From the NCBI GenBank assembly GCA_030490835.1, contig CM059975.1:4119579-4183578 (forward strand): a stretch of DNA of 64,000 nt, written 5' to 3'. Within the stretch, counting starts at the first letter, position 1, and the number at the start of each line of letters is the position of its first letter. The stretch is from Annona cherimola. Lineage: Eukaryota; Streptophyta; Magnoliopsida; Magnoliales; Annonaceae. Under the pieces are notes generated by a model. That model was not told the origin of the DNA and searched no databases. It saw only the letters and a list, made by a program, of their open reading frames with translations. This document shows positions 44,761 to 56,000 of this stretch, piece by piece. The position numbers and the translations under genes are program-made.

Positions 44761-45034
44761 GTGGGTGCATTTGGGAACCAACTAAAATAAAATTTTTCAC
44801 AGAAAACTTTTTGCCTCCACTTCTCTTTTATTTTTTAATCATTTCTTCACGCATATCTATACAATTATTTTATTTTTCAACTATTTCTTTGTATTTTTTC
44901 ATACAACTATTTTAACTTTATTTTTTTTATTCCTCGTGGTTTATCTTTATCACATGGTATCACTCTTTTCCATTTTCAAGAAATTTTCTATCAAAATTTG
45001 TACATCATTTTTCTCTCACATCCCAAATACACCA
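44761..45034 (-). mobile_element. MITE copy 6 of the GTGTTTGG family, reversed
   Basis: The ends are GTGGGTGCATTTGGGAACC and TCCCAAATACACCAC. The internal block reads as the complement (ACTATTTTAACTTTATTTT), so this copy is inverted relative to copies 1-5. Confidence 0.65.
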
Positions 45035-46543
45035 CTTTGTACCAAATATAAAAAGGAAAACTAGATTTTATATTAAATATAAATAGGGAAATAATTTTAA
45101 ATTTCCTCAAGTTCGAGTTTTGCGAAAGAGTTCAAACACTGATTTCCTAGGATTCAACCATGCCTAAGTTGACAATGAGGCTAGCAATCTCTGTCAGTTT
45201 GATAGTGAGATCAAATCATGATTGCTAAAATCAGACCGGTCCAACCGGTAACCCCTGGCGAATTTACAACTAATTTGGTTTTATATTAAAAAACTGCCCG
45301 AGACACGAGAACCACGATCAGACCACTCAAACAGGTTTGGTTGATTTATATTTTTTTAAAAAAAAATAAATAAATTATAATAGAAGTATATCTTCTTTTT
45401 AGTCGATTAATAATGTTAATTTTTATTTAATATGTTATAATTTCGCTAAATTAATGTAGCTTTAAAAAGATTCTATTGGTCAGTACACGTGGATAACTTA
45501 GATGGTTGACACTAATGTTCGGGGGTGATTAGTAAATAAGTGATGAGGAAGTCAGTACCTGTCCAAACCGGTCCAACTGGAACCCAACTACTACCTTCAT
45601 CCGTCCCGATACGGCTCTGAAAACATTGGGTCGAATAAGCAAGACGCAAGATGCCGTCACAGAAATTCACGTGCAAATAATTGCATGCAATGAGGCCTAC
45701 GATGGTTTGCTCTCTCAATCTAATTATATCTATCAATACATCATGCTTGCCGCTGTATTTTTTTTTTTTTTTTTACCTGTGTATTTACATCTCATTGCAA
45801 TTTTAGTGTCACAATCAAGCTCATAAATTTCTTACAATTATTAATATTAAGAGAGAGATCATGTGCTCCCACCAAGGATCGTTAATCGCCACTATCATTT
45901 GAACCAAGTTTTAGAAATTTATCTGGATCGAAGAGGGAAGAGGGACGATTATTTCAGATCGGTCCAAAATATATTTTTAAGAGAAAGTATGTACTCCTCC
46001 AAGGGTGACTCGTCCAATTTATCAATTACCACCTGCTGACAATGAAAGCAAATATATGTAATTTCGCCCAACCAAGAAACCATGTGATTGCTTTTTAATT
46101 CTTTTTTTTAAAAGGTGGGCCTACAAATCTTAGAAAATTAATCATGCAGGCCTCGGTTGAAGATAGGATCCAGAACATATATGGCGGACCTAAAAATCTA
46201 ATGGAAACTTTGATATAGAAATTAAAATTTGGAAACTGCGATGGCTCCAGGTGTTTTAGTTGCACCAAATGCCATCAAATCTCGTGATATCATCAACATA
46301 TATACCTACCCTCACAAACCACGGACCTTTTTTGCTATGCATATGAGCTCATCTTGTGGAGCCAAACAGGATGTAAATATATTCTAAAGAAATTATATAA
46401 AGGACGTGGGGTATTAGGTGTGTAGTTGCCGCCACAACCATCTAAAATCTATTTGGTGGGTGCCCATCACCCTCCCTCTAAAAATACCTAATTCTAATTA
46501 TTTCTTTTTTTTTTTTTACGCGAAAACTGCAAAGAGTAATTAC

Positions 46544-46546
<3 letters not shown>
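45035..46546. other. Intergenic DNA, no gene recognised
   Basis: Short frames only. Poly-T/A runs occur near 45758-45774 and 46503-46518. No supported feature. Confidence 0.4.
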
Positions 46547-46594
<48 letters not shown>

Positions 46595-46957
46595 GAAATA
46601 ATCCAGTGCATGCGACTGCACCGTGTAGTCCATGCACTGTGGGCCCCACTTGATCATAAATAGAAAATCCACCCCACCCATTGTATTTAGAATTGTTCAC
46701 TTTATTAACATACCAATTTTCATCCAAATCCAACATGTGTGTAGTCCCCATCTTAAAATGGTGCAAAATCAACGTAATAAAATAGTTTAATGTAAATATC
46801 AAGTTTAAAGTGATTTTTTCAACATCTAAACCGTCTAAAGTATGATTTATATATGGATAAATGATTGTATAAAGTTTCATTACAATCTAGTATGTGTGGG
46901 GTCCATTTTAGAGCAGACTACACAGTATCGGATCTCTATATATATATATATATATAT
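46547..46957. mobile_element. Element bounded on both sides by a TA microsatellite
   Basis: TA dinucleotide runs at 46547-46592 and 46937-46957 enclose a 344-bp unique segment. The segment ends carry an imperfect inverted repeat: GTGTAGTC then GGCCCCAC from the left, GTGTAGTC then GGACCCCAC from the right. The simplest reading is a MITE that inserted into a TA repeat. The target duplication cannot be resolved within the repeat. Confidence 0.5.
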
Positions 46958-47675
46958 CTCAATTAAGCTTGTCCTATCATGGACCACGTGCATGTTTGCT
47001 AGGTTGTCCCCCGTAAGTGGATAGATGATGGAACCACAAAAAAGAACGAACAATAATTGTGTTTTAAGTAAGTTCTATTTATATGTAGCTAATTTATTAA
47101 CAACATTGTTAGATTTACACTCTTGAAGCTAATACTAAAATATAATTTTGAATTAAATGCAATTACAGAGAATCCAAAAAAAAAAAAAGATAGTTCGGTT
47201 TATATGAAGTCCACCTCCATAAAACTCTACCCTTTCAACAATTTTAAAAGCCTTTAGAATTAATTTCATTTATGTCGGCATTAATGGATTTCTAAGTTGA
47301 ATTAGTTATGAATGAACACCGGATTGCTAAGGTGAAGGACTATGCTTATGTGTTTGGGATTTTTTTGTTCAGTCGCAATCCATTTTATTTGAAATTTTAA
47401 TGACCTTGACATGAATAAAATTAATTTTAAAATATATTAGTATAGATAAAAGACTTTTAAAATTAATAGAATGGACAAAAATAATTTAATTTTTTGTTGT
47501 CACGGATATTAATACTTCCTTTTGTTTATTGTGCTCATCTTGATAATTGATAAGAAATTCATTTCATATATTTATTAAGCATAATTTATTTAGTGATAAA
47601 AACTAATAGTTTGTTTGGTGCCACTATGCATAGCTATATCTACAAATGTATAAAATTGATGTAATTTATTTATAA
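46958..47675. other. Intergenic DNA, no feature recognised
   Basis: AT-rich, with no supported gene or repeat pairing. Confidence 0.35.
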
Positions 47676-47913
47676 TGTGTTTGTTTGAGAGAGAATGGAA
47701 GAGAAGGGAATGCGGCGGGAAAAAGTTGACACCCAACAATCTCATTTTTTCTATTTTTATCTTTAGATTTCAACAACTTCTCATATCTTCTTAATTGTTT
47801 CTCATTGGTTTTCATACAACTACGTTATTTATTTATTTTTATTCTACTTTATCTCTTATATTTATTTCATCATTATTTTTTTCCTTTATTTTTTTTTAAA
47901 ACAACCACACCCT
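47676..47913 (-). mobile_element. MITE copy 7, diverged and reversed
   Basis: TGTGTTTGTTTGAGAG at the left and AACAACCACACCCT at the right resemble the family ends. The interior has the complement-type AACTACGTTATTT and TTCTACTTTATCTC blocks. Confidence 0.45.
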
Positions 47914-48057
47914 TAGCATTATTAGCATTTTTGAACAAATCAACAAAGAAATATATATATATATATATAATCAACAAAGAAAGATATATAAATAATGAGG
48001 TGAAGCACCCTATATGAATTGGACAAAAAGATAAAAGAAATTCTTATGCTCAATTGA

Positions 48058-48420
48058 AGGTATGTTTAATAAGCAATAAAACTTGTGAATAAAAAGTTTT
48101 TGAAAAAGTAAAAAATGATATGACATGATAAAGTAATGACTAAAGAATATAAAGTTAAATAGATAGATTAATTATATAAAAATTAAAAAATTAAAATAAT
48201 TATGGGTGTGTTTGGTTGGACACAAAAATATCAATTTAAAACTTTTTACTCTTCATAATTATCCTATTTTTAATTATTTTTTCATATTTTTGTATATAAA
48301 CAACACATTTTTTCAATTATTTTCACACAACTATTAACTTTAATCTCTTTATATCTTATCACTACCTCTGTCTTATCACATTATTTTCAATTAACCCAGA
48401 CAATTTTTACCTCGGTAGAA
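48058..48420. mobile_element. Two abutting MITE copies in opposite orientation (8 and 9)
   Basis: A truncated + copy (48058-48200, with GTTTAATAAGCAATAAAAC and TATAAAGTTAAATAGATAG) is followed at once by a - copy. The - copy starts GGGTGTGTTTGGTTGG at 48204 and contains ACACAACTATTAACTTTAA. The right end of copy 9 is degraded. Confidence 0.5.
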
Positions 48421-49538
48421 AAAAAAAAAAAAAAAGCGACAAAAAGTTAAGTTAGTTACCCACTGAAGGGTGCCAAAAGCTTGGGACACAGTGACATGAA
48501 AAGCAGTAGACAAGCAGTGGGGGTCAGCGTGGGGCCCACATGTTAAGTCCGCATGTGGATGTACGGATTGGATGCCACTTCGTTGGCATATGATTGTAGA
48601 TTACTGTGAAGGTCTTGACTTTGTGACGGGGGCGACAGCAACATGATTTTCCAAGCCCACACTTTTCAGGCTCGAGCCGTTTTTCGGACTTTGATCTTTT
48701 GATCGATTGGAAAGGAATATTCGGCACAGCTTGGACCACGTGGACCCATTCGGCCCCAATATCAACCAAAGAAAGCCGAACAAATCCATCCATGGCCTTC
48801 GTTATTTATATTGCACTGCCTCAACGTGACCTTTCATCACATCCACTTATTAATTAATATAACTTTTTTTTTGCCCGAGTTTTTATATTTTCAACTAGAT
48901 ATGCTACGGTGCATTATCTAAGAAACGCAGCCCGTACTAACAATGAAAGCCAAATCTAATAAATCACACGATTTAACATCTTTTTTATTTAAATATAAAA
49001 AATTTGCTCCATTTGAATCTTGGGTGGGGTAATATTTATGTTAAAATCTACGTAATCATGTATAAATTACGAAAAAACTTAAATGAATATATAGACACAG
49101 AAAAATATTATAATTTATTATAAAATCATATATTTAGATAGAGATAAATATTTTAGATAGTTTAAAACTGATATATAAGTCAAATAATTATGTTGCGTTG
49201 ATTTTACATTTTTCAAATGAGTTCCGTGTACATATTTGATATTTTGATTTTTATAAAAATTGATATTGTAGTTAAAAAATGAAATCAAATACAATGAAAG
49301 AAGAGGACTTTGATTTCATCGTCAAAACGGGTTGCATTTAATCATGGTGCACTATGCTATAGCCCATTATAAATTATGTTCTTTACCGCGTTTTTTCTTT
49401 ATATAATTTTATTGTGATCTTCCGTATCTTAGTTATTACCTAACAACTTTTTTCTTTCATTATTATTAGTATTTTCCGTCATTAATTTTTATTTTTCTCG
49501 ACAACTAATCCGTTTCATCTTTATTAGCATTATTTTTA
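48421..49538. other. Intergenic DNA with a GC-richer patch
   Basis: The patch at about 48470-48840 has overlapping - strand frames but no recognised domain. The remainder is AT-rich and featureless to me. Confidence 0.35.
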
Positions 49539-49800
49539 CGGTGTATTTGGCAAATAGTAAGACATGTTAAGCTAAAACTTTTCATTCTTCATAATTATCT
49601 TATTTTTAATTATTTATTCACATCTTCAAATACAATTATTCTATTTTTCAGTTATTTTTATACAACTACTTATACAATAAACTTATTTATTTTAACTTTA
49701 TTTTATTTACTCCTCATTATAATCTTGTTCATATTACATCATTTTCTTTCAATTTAATAATTTTTTATCTAAAATTTTTATAACTTTACAAACACACCCC
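49539..49800 (-). mobile_element. MITE copy 10, well preserved, reversed
   Basis: The ends are CGGTGTATTTGGCAAATAG and ACAAACACACCCC, with TA immediately outside on both sides. It lies 264 bp upstream of the LpxK start codon, so it could overlap its promoter. Confidence 0.65.
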
Positions 49801-50063
49801 TAACCACTGTCCTCTCGTGTTTACCTTGCACTTCCATGACATTGATCGGATCAAGCACTGCAACTGGCAACGCTCACAAACGGGACCAACGGGCTCGGCT
49901 CAAACGTCTAAGAAATGGCCTCGGCCCAAACCGGGCACTATGAACCCGCGTTGAACTGGAGTGCAGTGCTCGCGTACAATAAAAATCCTCTTCTCAAAAA
50001 TCAAATCCCGCTCCCTCCAAGGAGGGAAAAAAAAAAAAAACGGTTTACAATTTTCCGTTTTCC
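49801..50063 (+). promoter_or_regulatory. Proximal upstream region of the LpxK gene
   Basis: GC-richer than the distal DNA. No convincing TATA box is seen; ACAATAAAAATCC near 49976 is weak. An A run precedes the start codon at 50027-50040. Confidence 0.35.
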
Positions 50064-53000
50064 ATGGAAAGCCTGAAAAGAGCGGTGATCCGAATAGCTT
50101 ACTCCCAATCACAAGATCACCAGAATCTCTCTCATATCCATCGCTTTTGCCTTGTCCCTTCCCTCTCTTTCGCTTCTTATCTCTACAAACTCACTGTCTT
50201 ACTCCGCCAGCTTCTCTACCGCTTCGGCGTCTTCCAGAAGCATAGGTGAGGTGTTGGATTCCTGTCCTCGTTTTGATCACGGTGACGTAAAAAATGCTTC
50301 TTCCTTGATTCTCTTCTTGCTTTTTTTTTTTTTGAAGTATAGATTCTCTTCTTGCTTAATCGCGCTTTTCTTCTTGTTTGGTAGATTGCCAGTGCCCGTG
50401 ATCAGTGTCGGGAATTTGACGTGGGGTGGGAATGGGAAGACGCCGATGGTCGAATACATTGCTCTATCGCTTTCAAATGCTGGGATTTCACCGCTTATTC
50501 TCACTAGAGTACGCTAATTGAGCTTATTCTCATCAGAGCATGTTGATCAATATTTTTGTTGCTTCCACATGCCCCCCAGTGTTGTTTCTTTTTCCTCTCC
50601 ACTTTGAATCCAATATTCGCTTAGAACCTGCAAAACGTGTGATGTCAACTTGATTTTTTTGTTCCTCTTCACTATTGGTTTCGGTCTGTTCAACTGTAAA
50701 AATTGAGAGCAAGTTACGACGAGAATATTTTAGCCCACAACGATTCACGTGGAAAGTGTATGCTGAAAGCCATCAAGTTGAAAATGAAGCAGATAAGCAA
50801 ATTAAGTCCAGTTATCATGCCACTCATGGTATATATTCTTTCCCCAAGTAGTGGTTTTGTTTCGCAATCTTAAACCATTAATCTGGGGCTCTCCGGGAAA
50901 CAGATAGCTGGCTGTAGCAAACTAGCTTTATCGATATTGCTGGGTTTATTCTAGTGATCATTAAACTGTTAAACGAGTTGTGGGTGTGTTTGGGAAGTGA
51001 TAAAACTTTTAGATGTAAAAGTTTTTAAATTGAAAGAAAATGTTGTAATATGTAGGGGGTACTGAGGAAGAGTTAAAATAATAAAGTTAAAATAGATAAG
51101 TTAGTTGTAAGGGTAGTTGCCGAGAAATGATTGAAAAATAGGATAGTTGTGTAAGAAAATGTGAAGAAATAATTAAAAAATATGGTGTTTATAAAGATTG
51201 AAAAGTTTTAGATTGAAAAATTTTTCCTTGACATTTTTTTATTTATTGCCAAACACAACAGTTGTGTAACAAAGTTTGAGAAAATGGCCGAATGCCCTTT
51301 CTTTGTTGATGTTTCATTTAAATAAGAATTGTTGTACAACCTATTTTAGGCAAGAAAATATTTACAGCAATTACACTAATTACTGTTAATCTAATTTTAG
51401 GTAAGAATATATACAGCTATTACACAAATTATGATAGATTAGATCTTCAAATCTCAGCCATGATTTCTGCATGATTGACGGCCCACAAATCTCTTAGCAA
51501 TTGACAGCCCAGCCATGATTTCTGCATGATTTCTGCCATAATCTTAGGATTTCTGCCATAAACTGACAGCCCACAAATCTCTTAGCAATTGACAGCCCAT
51601 CCATGATTTCTGCATGATTTCTGCCATAATCTTAGGATTTCTGCCATAAACTGACAGCCCACAATCTCTGCCATTGATATCCCTCCTCAAATTGATTCTG
51701 GATGATCAGAAAGCATCAATTTGGTAACCAGAAAATGATGTCGTTGTCGTGAGAGGGCTTTAGTAAATACATCAGCAGTCTGTTGATCAGTGGTGATGTG
51801 AGGTAGAGAAATGACATGGGCATCATATGCTTCACGAATAGAGTGACAATCCACTTCTATGTGCTTGGTGTGCTCGTGAAACACTGGGTTAGCTGTAATT
51901 TGGATAGCACTAGTATTCTCCGCATGAAGCGGAGTAGGTTCCATTTGAGGAAACCCAAGCTCACCCAATAGACCTCGAAGCCAAACAATCTCAGAACATG
52001 CAGAGGACATAGCACGATACTCAGACTCAGTGGAGGATTTCGACACCCGATCTTGTTTCTTGCTTTTCCAAGAGACAAGAGAGTTGCCAAGGAACATGCA
52101 CCAGCCAGTAATGGAACGTCGAGTATCAGAACAACCAGCCCAGTCAGCATCACTATATGCAATCAAGTGAATAGGAGAATCCACAGGAAAAAAAAGACCG
52201 CGAGTAGAAGTGTCTTGCAAATAGCGAACAATGCGACGAACAACAGCCAAGTGAAGGTGCCGAGGGGCCTGCATAAATTGACTAACTTGTTGGACAGCAA
52301 AAGAAATGTCAGGCCGAGTAATAGTTAGATAATTCAAGCTCCCCACTAAACGTCTATATAATGAGGGATCAGGTAAAAAATCACCCTCATCATGATGATA
52401 TTTAACATTCACTTCTAAGGGAGTATCAACAAATCGACCATCGTGAAGACCAGCTAATGTAATTATCTCCTGAATGTATTTATGCTGATTTAAGAAAAGA
52501 CCAGCCGCTGTAGAGTTCACTTCAAGGCCTAAGAAATAGCGTAGAGGACCTAGGTCCTTCATATGAAAAGAGCTTTGAAGGCGCTGTTGAAGCTGAGAAA
52601 TCAATTCAGAGTCGGTCCCTGTAATAATGATATCATCAACATATACTAGGAGCAAAACAATTCCTTTAGGAGTCTTGCAAAGAAACAAAGAGGAATCATA
52701 TTGACTTTGAACAAAAGCGAAGCTAATAAGCGTGGATCGAAACTTATCAAACCAAGCGCGTGGAGCCTGCTTTAAACCATAGAGTGACTTTTTTAGTTTA
52801 CAGACATCAGAAGAGGGTGTAGAAAATAACCCAGGTGGTGGAGTCATATAAATTGCTTCCTTAAGATCCCCATGTAAAAAGGCATTCTTAACATCCATTT
52901 GTCGTAATGACCAACCCTTGGAAGCAGCAATAGCTAGAACAAGTCGCACTGTCGTCATTTTGGCCACCGGTGCAAATGTCTCCTCATAATCAACTCCATA

Positions 53001-56000
53001 CTCTTGTCGATTTCCGAGTGCCACCAACCTTGTTTTGTATCGATCAAGTGACCCATCAGATATCAGTTTAATAGAATATACTCATTTACAACCAATGGGT
53101 TTAATACCAGTAGGACAAGGAACAATAACCCAAGTATGATTCTCTTGAAGAGCCTGAAGTTCTTCTTGCATAGCTTTCTCCCAACATACATGTTTAGTGG
53201 CTTGAGAATAAGAGGTAGGAACTGTAATATCATCTAAAATAGCAGAAAAACCATACCTATCAGGAGGACGACTGATACGATTAGATCATCGAAGAGCCAC
53301 TGAAGTGGGTACTGGATCAGGGTCGGGAAGGATTTGCAATGATGGGGGCTGTCGTCGCTGATAGACAAAACCAGGTTTAAAACGCTCAAAGGAGGGAGAT
53401 ATATTATCAAAGCTAGGAAGAAGAACACCATGTGAAGGGAGATCCTGCTGCTGAAAATAGTACTCATGTTCAAAGAAAATCACATTTCTAGAAACACGCA
53501 GTCGATTAGTGGCAGCATCATAACACAAAAATCCTTTGTGAGTAGTGCTATATCCCATAAATGCACACCTTACAGATTGAGCTGTAAGCTTGTGACGTTC
53601 ATGCGAAGGCAAATGGACAAAGCAAACACATCCAAAAGTGTGTAGCATATGATAATCAGGCTGCATACCAAAAAGACGGAAGTAAGGAGAATCAAAATTC
53701 AATTGTTGAGAAGGTAGCCGATTAATTAGATAAACTGCAGTTGACAGAGCTTCCACCCAAAATCTAGGCGGAACTGAGGCCTCTAAGAGTAAAGTGCGAA
53801 CCATATCCAGCAAGTGACGATTTTTCCGTTCAGCCACCCCATTTTGTTGAGGGGTATAAGGGCATGATCGTTGAGATATGATGCCTTTTTGTTGTAAGAA
53901 AGCTTGGAAATCATGTGACATATACTCACCTCCATTATCAGACCGTAAAACCTTAATGGAGGTGGAAAATTGAGTCTCAATATAAGCCACAAAATTTCTG
54001 AAAACAGTTAACACTTCAGCTTTAGTACGCAGAAAATATATCCATGTGAAACGACTATAGTCATCAATGAATGTTACGAAATATTTACACTGCGCATGGG
54101 AAATGATAGGAGTAACACCCCAAACATCACTATGTATAATCTCAAAACATATATTAGCACGAGTGCCATAAGTAGGAAAAGGTAACACTTTACTCTTTCC
54201 TAGTTTACAAACAGAGCAATCAAGAGATAAACTATTAGAAGAACATTGATTGCCAAGAAAACCTTGCTTCATTAAATGAGACAATATCACATTATTTGGA
54301 TGGCCCAATCGTTTATGCCAAACTTCAGCCTTATTTTCAATAATAATAGAAGCCAAAGACAAAGTTCTAGGAATAATAAATTGCAATGGAAATAATCTGC
54401 CCACTTTAGGCCCCCTCGCGATCACCTTCCCCGACCCCTGATCCTATACAAGACAACCACAACGAGAGAAATTTACATTACAGTTATTATCCACCAACTG
54501 CCCAACTGAAATTAAACTAGTAGACAATTCAGGAGAGACAAATACATGACGAAAGGAAGGTCCAATATCACCAATGGCTGTAATTGGAAGATTACTTCCA
54601 TTAGCAATCTGAATATTTTGTTTACCAGTGTACTTTCGAAGATTACGCAGCCAATCAGGTGATCCAGTCATATGATTTGATGCTCCAGAATCAACAAACC
54701 AAGGAGAAGAAACACTCTTACTTTGACCCTGAAGTCCAAGAGTAGAGAATGCTGTGATAATCATCTGTCGGACCATTTCTGGAGTAACAAAAGATTGATT
54801 TGTATCAGCAATTGTGGCTGTAGATCTGATATTGGTAGGTTCTGAGATAGCAGCTTGAAAAGCTTGGCCTTGTCGGTTTTCTGGGCGTGTAGGACATTGC
54901 TTGATAATGTGTCCATTCTGTTTACAATAATTGCAGAATTTCTTACCACAATTGCGGGCAATATGCCCGAACTCTTTGCAACTATAGCACTGCATTTGTC
55001 CCTTTCCTCGGTTCTTCCCTTGAACAGCATAAGCAACATTAACGATCTCAGATGTCTCCTTGGACGAACCAAGAACAGCTCGTGTAGCCATTCTTTGTTC
55101 TTCACGCAACAATTCACCAAGACATATGTCCAAGGAAGGGACATGATTTCTATTCAGTAATCCAGCCCGTGCAATTTCAAATTCTGGCCTTAGTTTCATC
55201 AAAAACTGATTACGCCTACTATCTTCATGAACTGCTCGAAGGCTGGCTAAGGCCTCATTAGGCACCTTTGAATAAACAATACCAGAATATTCGCTCCATA
55301 GATTAATAAATCCAGAATAATATTGCTCAATAAAAAGATTACCTTGACTGAAGTTACTAATCTCAAGTTGTAGTTGAAATCGTCTTGCAGTGTTATCTTG
55401 ATGATATATGCGTTGTAGATAATCCCACATCTCCTTAGCTGTACTAAAGGATTGTAAATTGTTCACCATATGAGCTTCAATAGAACCTAAAATCCAAGAG
55501 ATGATTCGAGCATCCTTTGCCTCCCATTGACTAAGTTCTGTACCTTCTTTAGGAGTAGGAGCAGACCCGTCAATGTGATTCCAAAGCTCCTTCCCTTTCA
55601 GAAACATTCTAAACTGAAATTCCCATGCTGCATAATTCTTTCCTGTAAATTTGATAGCCAAAGTCTCTGTAGACATTCTTCCAAGAAAATTATCAGCAGA
55701 CATTCTTCCAAAAAGAATGAAATCTCAAAGCCAAAGTTGTTGATCAGAAATTAATCAACCCAAAAAAAATGAAAGCAAACCAGAAACTTTTGGAAGACAG
55801 AAGCAAAAAAAAAAAAAAACTGACAGATTCGAAGATTCAGCTAGGAAGTTCAAAACCTGTCTCTAATACCATAATAAAGTTTGAGAAAATGGCTGAATGC
55901 CCTTTCTTTGTTGATGTTTCATTTAAATAAGAATTGTTGTACAACCTATTTTAGGCAAGAAAATATTTACAGCAATTACACTAATTACTGTTAATCTAAT

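Noticed and set aside
46418..46880. Frames with long YIYIYI runs on both strands
   Set aside because: They are translations of the TA microsatellite, not proteins.
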